This document shows, piece after piece, positions 23,646 to 35,001 of a DNA stretch of 64,000 nt. The DNA is taken from positions 2,232,001-2,296,000 of the forward strand of contig CM114272.1 in assembly GCA_050084515.1 (NCBI GenBank), given 5' to 3'. The first letter of the stretch is position 1. Each line of letters begins with the position of its first letter. The translations under genes were made by a program, and so were the position numbers. Source of the DNA: Blasia pusilla. Its lineage: Eukaryota; Marchantiophyta; Marchantiopsida; Blasiales. A model generated the notes under the pieces. That model worked only from the letters and a program-made list of their open reading frames with translations. It searched no databases and had not been told where the DNA came from.

Positions 23646-25990
23646 TTTCTCCCTACCTAAAAGGCTCACCTAACCTATAATAGCTCAAGGAATGTCCGTG
23701 ATTTTCAATTTCTTCTCTAGAGCCCTTGCAAAATTAGCTCCTGAGAGCATATTTTTTTTGGCCTTCAAGTCATCTTCCCCACTAGTAGGCTCACAAACCC
23801 TCCAAGTGCTATGGGAAATTCATGATTTTGAATTGATTATTTTAATCGATCGCTAACTTTTTCAATCCCATAGCAATAATTCGTTGGATCTTTGTGTCAT
23901 CATCCTTGCACAAGAGGCTAACTGAGCCTCCAAAAACTCCAAGAAAATCCATGATTTTTAGTTAAGTCTCTGAAGCCATTGCCAAATTTGATACTCCTGT
24001 AGCAACATATCCTTGGGTCACCTCCTCCTTATCTAAAAGGTCCACCAACCTTTGAGGGCCCCTGGAAAATTTATGCTTTACGTTTCATCCTCTAAATTAT
24101 TAAATTCGCTAATCCTACTACAACATGATTTTTGGCTCCTAGGTTGTCTTCCTTGCCCAAAAGGCTTATCAAGATTGCAAGAGGTTCAGAAATTTCCAAT
24201 AATTTTGATTGATTCATTAGAGCCATTTCCAAATTTGCCAAGTCTAGAGCATCATATTTTTGGGGGATGTCCAACTCATCCTTTCTCTCTAAAAGGCTCA
24301 CAAAGCTAACCAACGCTCTTTGAAACTCAATGCTTTTCAATTGATTCTCTGAAGTTATTGGTAACTCTACCAATCCCATGGTGGGATATCGTTGCGCGTG
24401 TGCGTTGTCCCCCTTGCTTGGAAGGTTCACCAAGCCTCCAAGAACTCCTTGAAATGCCATGCTTTTCAATCGATTTAATATAACCATTACCAAATTTGTT
24501 AATCCAAAAGCAATGTATTTTTGCACACAGTCATATTTATCCAAAAACTTGGTTAAACTTGCAAGAGCTCAATGATTTTCCTTTGACTTGGTAAATCCAT
24601 TGCTGAATTTTCCAATTCAAGATGCGCAAATCTAAGAAATTCCAAATTTTGCTTGTGATTCTATGATGCCGCCGCTAGAATTGCTATTCCATGAGAAGCC
24701 TAGATTTGGACTTCCACATGACCCTCTTTATCCCAGAGAAAGCCTCCAAGCAAGCTTAAATGGAAACGGACATGCCCAACGGATCCCGTGAATGGATTTT
24801 TTTTCGATACCCTCATGGCTCGCGCAAGCTCAGGACGTGAGAACGGATGTGGACTCAAATTAAGGGAGGCGGGTAGGAATCGTATGAGTGTGCAGGCTAT
24901 GAGCCCTCACCTAGCTCACCTTCACCACCGAGCCTACCCAGTGTGGGCTCAACTCGCCTTGCATACCTTACGCGAGCCCTTAGCTCACCCGCGAGCCTTA
25001 CGGGAATCTAACTGTGGGCTAGTGCGAGCTACAAAACGAGTGGCAAGAATGCGCGACAGATTCCTAGACTACACGTGGGTTGGCCGAGCCCGAGTCTACA
25101 ATGTGGATGGGGTGGGCTCGGATACGGGCCGTGAATACTCGAGCCCCCACGAACATGTCCGTCTTAGGGACGAACAAAAGTTCACAGATATGGACTTTGT
25201 CTGTGTGCAACCTTGCCTCCAAGAAGTCATAGGAAGTCTAATTCTATAATTTGGATAAGTTGCTAGTCTATAGCAACCTCTATAGCCTGCCTCGATTTGG
25301 GCCTTGAGCTGGGCCTCTTGACCCAAGAGGTTGACTAAGCCTTTGAGAACTCCTGGAAACTACATATATATTTGAATTCCTTCCCTAGACACAATGCTTA
25401 AGTGGTTAATCCACCAGCATCATGTACTTGGGACTTCACATGGGCTTCTTCCCCAAAAGATCTTGGAGGGCTCCCAGAAACTCCAAAATTTTCATTTGAT
25501 TTGGTGAGTCCTTGGTTAAATTTCCCTATTCAGGGGCAGTTTGAATGTTGGCCTCCGCGTGGTTGTCGCTACCCGCAAGGTTGACCAAGGCTTCAAGAAC
25601 AACAGGAAACTCCAATATTTTGAAGGGATTCTATGAAAACAGCCCTAAATTTGCTAAAACATTAGAACATTATTTTGAAGGGATTCTCTAAAAACAACCC
25701 TAAATTTGCTAAGAAATTAGCACACTGTGGTTGGGCCTTCCCAGGTTCATCATGATTTAAGCAAGAGATTGATCGAGCCTCCATGAATCTCAAGATATTT
25801 ACAAGTATTGATACCCATTTCCTCTACAACCTGGGCTATAAGTCGGATTTAGTGACATTGAAATACAAAAATTCCAGGAAACTCTGGTATTTTCAAGGTA
25901 TTCTCTGAACCCAGTGCTATATTTGTTGATGTATGAGAAGCCTCTATTTGGGCCACCATGTTGTCCTCTTTAACCAAGAGATTGACCAAG
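23640..25990 (-). pseudogene. Armadillo (ARM) repeat pseudogene
   Basis: On the minus strand, units of about 43 codons recur: an alanine/leucine helix of the type YxALxLANLxM, then ENQLKxxEFQxAL, then LVSLLxRKD. This is the three-helix pattern of ARM repeats as in VAC8-like proteins. The clearest part is the 150-residue open stretch 24544-24092, with three to four units; further worn units run from about 25990 down to 25270 and on to about 23640. Stops and frameshifts separate them, and a GC-rich insert (about 24745-25260) breaks the series. It lies on the same strand as, and downstream of, the NB-ARC and hydrolase remnants, so it may be the C-terminal part of one former gene. That link is inference. 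Confidence 0.7.
24745..25260. mobile_element. GC-rich insertion inside the ARM pseudogene
   Basis: ARM-like sequence stops near 24745 and resumes near 25265. The intervening 500 bases are clearly more GC-rich, with many recurring GAGCC, GGGCTC and GCGAGC motifs. The right end (GACTTTGTC...GTGCAACCTTGCC) resembles the right end of the MITE family described here, but the left end does not match well. A plus-strand open frame crosses it (24788-25249) without recognisable domain. It is probably a non-autonomous transposon of a related family. Confidence 0.4.
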
Positions 25991-25994
25991 CCAC

Positions 25995-26855
25995 CATTTG
26001 ATGGCTCTGCCATCTGAAGGCTTTGCAAGCAAGGCTATTGCTCCGACTCTCACCAGACTTTTCAATACTGCATTTTGACAGGGACCAAGGGAATTTTTTT
26101 TGGAAATGACTAGAAGAGTTGCGGGTTCCATTACAGCAGCTTGCAGCAATCAAAGTAGCAATTAATGCCAAGGTGTTAGCAAAGATCGCCACTAAGAAGG
26201 GCACATCTGAAACTTTATCCTCAAACACCTGAGTCAAACAAGGATGCGCCCCTTCTCAAGTACACTATTTGGGCTCTACATTAACGAACGGGAGGAGATG
26301 CTATCTGAAGTGAATGGAGATCCGCTTGATTTAGCACACTGCCTCATCCCATTGTTGCTGTATGCGGATAATATTGTTCTGATGTCTCGAACAGCCCGCA
26401 GGCTCCAACTCTACCTGAATGCACTCTCAAGCTTCTGTAATAAATCGGGCATGGAAGTCAACCTGCTGAAAACTAATAAAATCATCGTCGGATATCAGCT
26501 CCCAACTGCACAAAGGTCACACACTTTCACCTTGACCAGGGAGGCTACTTGTGGCTGTGTACATCTACCTTAGGGTACAACTCAAACCCAACAACCAATG
26601 GAGAACTTATGGAAGTTGCAGCAAAATCAATCTAGGATTGAGAGTCTACACATGTTGCAATCCACCTGCAGAAGGATGGAACTATGGCATATCCCACAAG
26701 AACTCCATCTCTTCAAAGCTATTGTCATCCCAGCCACACTTGATGCCTCTGAAGTTTGGGCCCCAGCCTCGAGGCATTGGCCCCAAAATCTAGAGGTTCC
26801 CTCAGACCTTCTGGATGGAATTGCAGAAACCGAGCAAGGCCAGGGAAAAAACTGA
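25995..26855 (+). pseudogene. Non-LTR retrotransposon reverse transcriptase fragment A
   Basis: The sequence begins with a fragment of the early RT domain (around 25995-26090). It then jumps to the palm with VKQGCAPFSSTLFGLYI (about 26231-26290) and LLLYADNIVLMS, where YADN at 26361-26372 stands in place of the usual catalytic YADD/FADD. The thumb follows with SGMEVNLLKT, and the piece continues to about 26855. The early and palm parts are not contiguous, so an internal deletion is likely, and stops are present. The type is that of non-LTR elements and not of LTR retrotransposons. It is inactive. Confidence 0.75.
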
Positions 26856-28745
26856 CGTAAAGGCCCTGAAGAGAAAAGACGCTGGGATGGTGACCAGTGC
26901 TAAACAGATCCGACATGTGTTGGAAGACAATACAAGGAGTAAGGCAGGAAGCCCCATAAGACATCTTTCTGAAGAGCAGAACTTTGAGAAAGTGCTGGAG
27001 GATGTTTTGGCGAGGTGGGCGATGAGGTTGATCTGGGCAACCCAAACAACAATTGGTTCTCCTTGGCTGAGGTGAAAGAACTTGTCAAAGCAGGCGGTTG
27101 TGATGAGCTTGTCAATGAGGCATTGAAGTATGGCAATGCTGCTATGGCTGGTTCTCTGGTGAGTCTCTTCAACACGGTTTGGCGGGCATAAGTCATGCCA
27201 CAAAGGTGGCAGGTGGGGGTCATTGTGGACCTCTTCAAGAAGGGTGAAAGCGAAGGCCCTGGCAGTTACAGGGGGATTACATTGCTGACTGCAGTCAGGA
27301 AGCTCCTATGCCTTTTACTTAACAATGGGGTCTCCGTGTACCTGGAGGAGAATACTGACATCAAGGAATGCCAGGCCGGTTTCTGACACTCTAGAGGGGA
27401 TGTGTGGATCACATCTCACCTTCAGTCAGATTATTCAGGATAGGAAAAAAGAGGGGAAACCCACCTACTGCGTCTTCTTGGACCTCAAGAAGGCATATGG
27501 CACTATAGGGCTCAGATGAAAGATGTGGAGGGTGGTGTAGAAGATTATCAGAACACAATGAGTAGAGTTAAGGTGAATGGCCAGCAGAGTGGGGCATTTG
27601 ACATCGAGCAGGGAGTGGCCCAAGGATGCCCGAATGTTTGCTGATGACTTTGGCGGACAAGAGGAAACCGGAGAGAAACTCCAACAGATGATCTCCCTGA
27701 CCAAAATCTGGTGTGACGCGTGTGGGGCATGGAGGCGAATGTATTGGGGTGCGGTGTGATGGTATTCCATGGCAAGGAGGAGGACCAAGATCAATGGTAC
27801 TTGGGTGAACAATAGGTCCCCCTGTGCCCACATACACCTATCTAGGCATTGAATAACCAGAGGACTGCATGTAGAATGCTCACATTAAGAAGACCGCTGA
27901 GAAAGGTCACAAGAAGGTGAACGGACTGTCGAGTTTCCTACACTGCCTGCACATCACATCAGAAGTGAAGCGCTCTGTCATCCTGCATTCCATTCGTCCC
28001 TCACTGGAACATGCCGCAGCAGTCACCTAATTTGTTAGGTGTTGGGATGCCAACACTTAACAAAGGGACAGGCCTGAAGCTGTGCAGCTGAAAGTGTTTC
28101 GGTATATGACGTCAGCTTCCTCACCAACGGCCACAGTTGGTGTGAGATCAGAACTTGGAGTAGAACCCCTTGAGGATAGATGTGACATAGCCAAGTTGAA
28201 ATGGAAGAGGCAGCTGGAGGTGATGGATTCCTATCGCTATCCTACAGCGGTGATGGGGAAATTTTGGACCCAAAGAAGGCCAAATCTTGGACGAAAAAGC
28301 TTCAAGAGATTGTGCAATCAGCCAAGCTTCCTGCAGGGCCTGAACTGTGGGAGCAAGATGAGACACCATTTGTGGACACCATAACCAAAGCAGTGGACAA
28401 ATGCTCACAGCAGAACAGCAAAGAGGAAGCCATCAAAATGTCTGACTCCTCTCTTAGCTGTATATCCTGAACAAGCAGAAGTGAAGTACTTTTTGCGGGG
28501 CACACGTTGCTTGGTAACCTGGCTTACGTTCAGATTCAGGACAGAGGCAATCCCCTTGAACCACAAGAAAAGCAGGATGGGAACACAACTGAACTCTTAC
28601 ACCTAGTGTGATGATGGGGATGAAACCTCTAGTCACTACTTGGTCTCCTGCACAAAATTCATAACACACAGAGCAAGAGCATGTGATGCTATTGCTAAGC
28701 TGGTAACACCAGAACTATTCAACACATTCAACAGCCTAGATTAAC
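26856..28745 (+). pseudogene. Non-LTR retrotransposon reverse transcriptase fragment B
   Basis: This is a second, longer RT remnant directly after fragment A. It holds LVKAGGCDELVNEALKYG-like sequence near 27085, QRWQVGVIVDLFKKG and GSYRGITLLTAVRKLL at 27195-27300 (the typical non-LTR RT motif), CVFLDLKKAY at about 27470, then GVAQGCP and FADDF close together at 27611-27653. The last two are normally separated by about 40 residues, so a deletion lies between them. A C-terminal region with Cys/His residues (about 28600-28690) matches the tail of such elements. Several frameshifts and stops make it inactive. It covers the same RT region as fragment A, so two copies inserted side by side or one nested in the other. 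Confidence 0.8.
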
Positions 28746-29415
28746 TGTCCACAGCTGCTGCACTGGTAATTAACGTGCATTGGGGATCCCAATCAGGCAA
28801 AGTAGATGGTGTTGTAAAGAGCTTCCTGGTTGACACTTGGACGCTCCCCACCAACACTTTGTATGGTCAGCACTCACACTATATGAGTGTCTCCCTCCGC
28901 TCATATGGTACCTTCTTCACTTCCTCCTCTCTCTACACCCATCCCAGTCTCTAGCGCCATCCAACCAAAGCACAGGGTTCATAGTTACAAGACTACCACA
29001 GACACTACGTATGTGACTCGGTCTCTTTCTCCTTCAAGCCTCCCAGGTATATATATCACCAGCTTCTGCACTGTTGTGCTAGTGCTAATCTGCTCCATTG
29101 TGAAGCACACTGTCACCAGGATGCTGCTACAGTAAGTTATTGGATGCTCGAGTGTTTAGCTCGTTTTCTATGTGTGTCTCCTGTGTAGGACCTTGACATA
29201 GCTTATGTTGTAACTACTTCTTGTCCCAAGATTAGCTGAAGTGTTCTTAGTGTGTATTTCCTATCTGCCAGGAGGTTAAGAGGGTGAAGTCGTGCAGGGA
29301 GCTGGCCTAAACGTGGCCTTCAAACTCTTGTTACTTGCTGATTTAGTAGTGTTGGGAACTGAGTAGGCTGCAGCTTCCTTTGTCTCAACATTGTCGTAGT
29401 CCCTCAGCTCTCCAG
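28746..29415. other. Spacer, no supported gene
   Basis: This may include the 3' untranslated end of the non-LTR element. The 82-codon open frame at 28887-29135 has a hydrophobic end but no recognisable family. Confidence 0.4.
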
Positions 29416-29419
29416 ACTC

Positions 29420-30540
29420 TTAATAAAGTGTTGATGGCAAGATACTTTTTTTGCCAGTCAAGGATTCCAATTCCCATTTGATCTTCCTTTTCATTTTGCA
29501 GTGCAGTATCCAGACAAATGGTCTACTTGTCTCCATTCTGTCTAGCAATGGTTGCCCCAGATGTTCTAATTCTTCTTCCTCTAACAAAAAACCAAGTGTT
29601 TGAGCTGCCACCTGCCGCAGCAAATCTTCCTCACCATAGAGCCCGGAAGGCATGGAAAGAATGCTTGCTAGTGCTTGGTCCAGCTTGCAAATCACTGGAA
29701 CTTCCTTTGATGTGTTAGAATAAAAGGCTCACGATGATCTCTGGATTAGAAAGCCCTGGACAGAGTGTTACCAAAAATAACCAATCTGGCTTTTTCTGGA
29801 GATGTCCTCATTGACATTGTCATAGAAACAGACAAAGAGTATGGATACAACTCATTGTCTGCAAACAGGTGCAGTTGAATAGTTCTGCATCAGATCCAAG
29901 AAATTCTTTTGTAAATGTATCCATTCCACAAGTCCCAGGCTCTATTGCACTGAATAGCAGCTGCTATATTTGCCAATGCGAGTGGAGACTGCTCAGGTAT
30001 CTTAGCAATCATTACGTCTACTATATCCTGCAGAATCAAGACCCACACAAATTGTCATCCACAGGATACAAGCATGGCCCACACATATAGCTCTCAAGAT
30101 CTAACACATGTCTAAGTTGATGAGGTTCAAATGATGAGCCAAAAAGAATTAAGCGCAACCCATTACAGAGATTGTCTTTTTCTGGAATTTCAATCACCCG
30201 TCAATCTACTTATGAGACAAGTTGAAGTCAAGAAACCTAATGGGAATTACACTAGCTGTGGTCTAAGTCGAGAATTCTCATAGCTCTGGTAAAATTATCT
30301 AATTTCTACACCCACATAGATCATTCACATGTAAAATATAAAATCGTGAGCTCAGCCTCCTGAATCGACAACTGAGATTCAATATTGTGTCACCCTGATG
30401 TGCATCCAATTCATATTCAATCAATAAGGAAACTAAAGCCTTTCCTTCATCAGAAACAACCAAGAAAAACTGAAGGAAGCTAGTTATAAGCTACCATTTG
30501 CCATAAGTACCAATTTTATTTGCTATTTCAAGGCTTGCAG
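29420..30540 (-). pseudogene. Unassigned coding remnant between NB-ARC and ARM parts
   Basis: The minus strand has an open stretch of 91 residues at 29695-29420 with a leucine- and glutamate-rich helix, and further broken stretches up to about 30540. It lies between the NB-ARC remnant upstream and the ARM remnant downstream and could be the linker of the same former protein. I cannot assign a domain. Confidence 0.3.
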
Positions 30541-31060
30541 CACCAACACTTACTTCCAAGTGTGATGTAAGGCCATCTGGTAGCCCACCCACATGATTAA
30601 GTAAAATCCTTCTTGCCTCCTCTTGAGTAGGATTGCCACTCTTAATCACCTCTGCTGGGTGCTACATTGTTCCTGATTGTGACGTGATAAGGTACTTCAC
30701 TCTTTCCGCTGGAACTAAGAGCCGCTCCACAAGCTCCTTGTCCCGGACATCATCTAAAACAATCAGGATCTGTTGGGAAGCAAGCAAAGCCCTTAGCCTC
30801 TCCCAGAGAGATGGGGTTTGCTTTTGAGTTTATTCACCCCCCTTATTAAATCTAAGTTTAGGGATGTTTCTTTGAAGTACTGCAAAAGCTTTTTAATCAG
30901 GGCTTCACTGTGTGCCACATTCAACCCTCAACATGCCAGATAAAGGACACCGTGAGGAAAAAAAATAGCTGGTGTGATTTGTGGCAGATTTGGATGTCTC
31001 TGCCTGCCCAACTTCGATTTAGCCAGACCCCACTCCTCCAAAGAGTGTCACCACTCTCCT
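30540..31060 (-). pseudogene. NB-ARC domain pseudogene
   Basis: Minus-strand translation gives a P-loop-like VVTLFGGVGS (31054-31025), although the lysine-threonine part is lost. It is followed by a piece like the region after the P-loop, then an intact kinase-2 motif ILIVLDDVRD (30770-30741) and the downstream VKYLITSQSGTM segment, comparable to the RNBS-B region, which then meets a stop. Further downstream comes a segment EEARRILLNHVGGLP. These belong to the STAND NTPase domain of plant NLR immune receptors. The frame is broken more than once, so the copy is dead. Confidence 0.8.
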
Positions 31061-32825
31061 TCCCTATTGCGTTTTGAATTTTTATCATGATTCTTGTAAG
31101 GGTACATACTTTTTTGTCAGATTTGGAAGGTAACTGACTTTGCTCCAATTCCTATGGTTACGACCCGTCAAGTTGATGTCCTGCCAACCACATTCCACCA
31201 TGCCTTTGTTAATACGAAAACTTTATCATGTAGATGTGGTGAAAAGTGTTACTCCCCCCAACTTGGTGTTCAGTCCAAAGTTATTTGGATAGTTACTAAC
31301 ATAGGATTCTCCAATCTGTTAGTACAATCTTGAATTCAGATGAACCACCAATATAAACTTACGGTCAGGATTAACCAAGGAGATCTAAGGGTCACAAATG
31401 GCTTCCCTCATGCATTACACTCTCATATAGTGTCAGTGGTGACCATACAAAGTGTTTGTGCTGAGCTTCCAAGTGTCAACCAAGAAGCTCCTTACAACAC
31501 TATCTACCTTACCTTACTGGGATCCCTAGTACATGTTTGGGATACACAGTGAAGTAGCTTTGCGCAGTGAATCTAGGCCGCTGAATCTGTTGAACAGTTC
31601 TGGTGTTACAAGGTTAGAGATAGAGAAGGTGAGAGAGGGGGCGATTGAGCTCTCTATGTGGAAGTGCCTCACTGGAAGACAGGGCTTTTTGTCCACCTAC
31701 ATGTTGGAGAGCTAGCTGGTGGCGATTGATTGTCTGAAAGAGAGCTATGGGGGTGATCTCTGAAGGTCGAGAGTAGTTAGGACCTGTGTTATCAAATCTG
31801 GGTGTGATTGAGTACATTGTCCTTGGTAGCTGATAGATTCAGAGGAGAGACAAGGGTCTGGTAAGTAAAGAGTACTGTGAACTGATTTTCTGATTGCACA
31901 CGCTGAAATTATGACTGCCTAAGCTGAAGCTAGCTCTGTTATTGCACCAGAAGATAAGTATACTGATCTTCTACCTCCTCGACAACATGCATCCATATAC
32001 TCATGACAGCCTGGATCATATGGATATCCAAACACAACAGACTGATTAAACAATATCACAAGCCTGCCAATCGTGCAGTATGTAGAGTAATCATACAGTT
32101 CTGCTGAATAGTTATGAAAATTTAACATCTTCTAGCCAGATAGCTGCCATGCATATGGCTATATGCCAAAAATTATGCTTCCAAATACTTTCCAAAGGAA
32201 AAGACATAATGAGGGAGTGCTTGCTACTTATGCACTAGAATCACTGTTATCCTGGAACCTTCAAAGCTTATGGGCCAATAACTCAAGAAAAAAGAACAAT
32301 TACAATGTATACCGAGCATTTTTTCTACAGGAGGAAACAGTTCATTCCAATGTATTCATGCTCCTTTGTGTGAAACTGAAAATGCCTTCTAGAACATAAC
32401 AGGAGATAGAAGTGCTTTCACTCATTCCAGTAATCAGGGTTGTGATTTCAGAAATATTCTACAAATAGCTCACATGCCAAATCTGAGGCCACGTTCACAA
32501 CCTCTTGAATAAGCTTGTCTAGAGTCATACACACGACAGAATTAGTTCCAGGGAGTTTCCAGATTGAAAAATGGATCTGCGGGAGCTTTGACAGACATAT
32601 CCACGTCCCGTCTTGCTGAGTCCTCTGGGACAACTACGCTATCAGATAGTCCCACCTGCACATGTTTTCAGGCAGAACAGAGCAAAGGGTTTAGTAAACT
32701 GGATAATTGCTATGCTCTCATCAACCAGCTGCAAGATGTAGAGCCGAAACGATGCCATGGTCACAGGTCTTCAACATACTACGTTCGATTGAAAATAGAA
32801 ACCACAAACAAATAATAATTGGCCG
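31061..32825. other. Interval between NB-ARC and hydrolase remnants
   Basis: No domain is seen. If the two remnants were once one gene, this would be former intron plus inserted sequence. Part of it (31520-31990) is the second copy of a diverged direct repeat. Confidence 0.4.
31520..31990 (+). repeat. Diverged direct repeat, copy 2
   Basis: It matches 23170-23645 in the same orientation. The best-aligned block, starting GAACTGATTTTCT, is at about 31876-31990. The boundaries are uncertain because the repeat has decayed. Confidence 0.45.
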
Positions 32826-32829
32826 CGGA

Positions 32830-33560
32830 GGATATAACCATGTCTTAGGCAGAAGGTTCTAGAGCCCTGCCGATCGTGTTTGCCACGACTTCTCAAGCGC
32901 ATACGTCCGCCACTTTCCGTTAGTTCGCAGCTTCCTGAAGTGCTCATTTAAGCGGGCGATCTCGCTATTGAGCATCCGACACTTGAGAACTCATCTCCCT
33001 TCAGTACGCTGTTTGCTGGTGGAGCAATCCGCAGGCCATGATGCGGAGGTGAAAAACTCCGCCGATGTTGTGAAGGAAGTTCTTAAGATTCAAGGCTTCG
33101 AGTCGATTAAGTTTTGAATCCATGTCGATGACAGATGTTGTTTGCACCAGAAGTTATGCTTGCTTGGTTTCCAAGCATCCCAGGCTGTGACCCACGAGCA
33201 CCACAGGGCATTGCTGCTTAATTCTCGGCTCCAATTGAACTTTGCAGTGGAGAAGACCCTCTGTTAGGACGAGCAAGTCCGAATGCTCCTGGTGTGGAGT
33301 TTTCCTGGCGCAAGCGTCATACGAAACCGTCAAAATACGTGCATCCGAGAAGCTCTCGGAAAGCCACACCGCGAGCCATCAGACGGAGCCATCTTCCGAG
33401 AGCCAGCCGTCGACATAAGCCCGACCTGCGTCCAACTCGAGGCCACGAAGAGAGCAATCTCTACCTTGGGCTTGCCAGCAGATTTGTAGAGCTCGTAAAT
33501 CGCCTCATTGATTTTGGTGGGAACTCGTGACTTCCCGATGGGCGCCGCGACATCCTCTTC
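32830..33560 (-). pseudogene. Alpha/beta-hydrolase domain pseudogene (hydrolase-NBS type)
   Basis: A 72-residue minus-strand open stretch (33369-33154) reads WLSESFSDARILTVSYDA and then CPVVLVGHSLGC. GHSLG (33204-33181 region) is the nucleophile elbow of serine hydrolases. Continuing in other frames come a piece like the NFLHNIGGVF segment and, near 32950-32850, NSEIARLNEHFRKLR, which follow the elbow in this family. Upstream, RVPTKINEAIYELYKS precedes the domain. Frames change several times. Fusion of this hydrolase to an NBS domain is known from the liverwort Marchantia (the HNL class), which fits the NB-ARC remnant downstream on the same strand. Confidence 0.75.
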
Positions 33561-33569
33561 AGCAGTGCC

Positions 33570-34430
33570 GGTGATCGGCTTGGGAACTTGAAGGCCACCT
33601 TACTTTCCACATACTAGCGCGCTAATCACTTAATCATGAAGAGACTAGTCTCCGCATGTGATTGACCTATGCTCCCAGCACAGTGGAATCGAGGGGATGG
33701 CCAAATTTTTATCTGATCCCGAAGTCGTCCTGGTCCGATTCTACTGATATACAGCATTTGAGGATTAAAAGCAGCCACTGACTCGGGTCACTGCTTCCAT
33801 GTCTCGTGTGGAGTCCCATGCAATGCGATGAGTCAGTGTATCAACTCCTTCCGCTAGTGACGGACTTACGTGTGACGACTTAGGAATTGCGCTCCCACTT
33901 TAATTACAGCAGAATCGAACGTACCGTACCCTGTGCTAGAAAACAGGGCCTTCTTTATCGTCAGGGATCAACAAGATCTCTCAAAGTTCAACTCGCGAAA
34001 TTGACAGCCAATTTATCCATCATCGTCATAGAACACACGCTGAGTCAATGAGACAGCGCTCCGGACAGCCAATTTCCATCTACAGCAACTTATCTTGCAA
34101 TAAGTAAGTTCAACTCGGATGCGCGTGTGAAGCGCTTATGAACAGATTGACTCTGTGCGAGAACAAACACCATCAACGCGAGAACAAACACCAAGGTTAG
34201 ACCAAAAAAACACCAAGGTTAGACCAAAAAACCACCAAGGTTAGACCAAAAAAACACTTTCAAAGCTAGCGGATACAACAAATTTCTGTTGAACTGCGTT
34301 GATGTAGAACTAGACTTACCAGTACACACCGAATGATAGATTAAACAATGACGAGGTCGGGTAGGAGTAATCTGGAGAAGATGCACAATCGAGTTCGCCG
34401 CGCTTCATAGACTAAGCTCAGTCTCTCATT
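33570..34430. other. Spacer; possible former upstream region of the hydrolase pseudogene
   Basis: No coding signal is seen. It holds a short tandem repeat at 34185-34256, described separately. Confidence 0.4.
34185..34256. repeat. Short tandem repeat, 24-25 bp unit, 3 copies
   Basis: The unit CACCAAGGTTAGACCAAAAA recurs three times with A-run length differences. It is a minisatellite-like expansion. Confidence 0.8.
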
Positions 34431-34432
34431 CA

Positions 34433-35001
34433 GTTGCGCTCTCTTTTTTCATATGGAAGCCACTCTCCCTAGAAAAAATGAACATGCTATCTCACACAAT
34501 TTTGAATCTCGAATGCACACCAAATGGATCTAGACTCTTGCAATACTTTTAGTGTGCAGAACCAACCATCGATGGTTGGGAGAGGCCCAATCGGAACTGC
34601 ATCCCTACGGCGTGGATAATTGGTGGCGTAGATAATTGGTGCGATCTGGAAAGCCGGGATGAGGGGATGAGTCGCCATCCATGAGCCTACCCCCTTTCCG
34701 GACCAAGAGCGAATATGTTCTCTCATTCAGTTGCGCTCTTTTTTTTCATATGGAAGCCACTCTCCCTAGAAAAAATGAACATGATATCTCAATCCTCTCA
34801 TAGCATGTCAAAAGAACACCAAGTGGATCTAGACTCTTGCGATACTCATAGTGTGTAGAACCAACCATTGATGGTTGGGAGAGGCCCAGTCCGAACTGCA
34901 TCGCTACGACGTAGATAATTGGTGCGATACGGAAAGCCGGGATGAGGGGGTGAGCCCCCATCCATGAGCCTACCCCCTTTCCGGAGCAAGAGCGAATATG
35001 T
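34433..35001. repeat. Tandem duplication of about 285 bp
   Basis: 34433-34719 and 34720-35001 are adjacent direct copies, both starting CTCTCATTCAGTTGCGCTCT and ending AGCGAATATGT, with roughly 85-90 percent identity by eye. Each contains CTCCCTAGAAAAAATGAACATG and GGAAAGCCGGGATGAGGGG. No coding function is seen. Confidence 0.9.
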
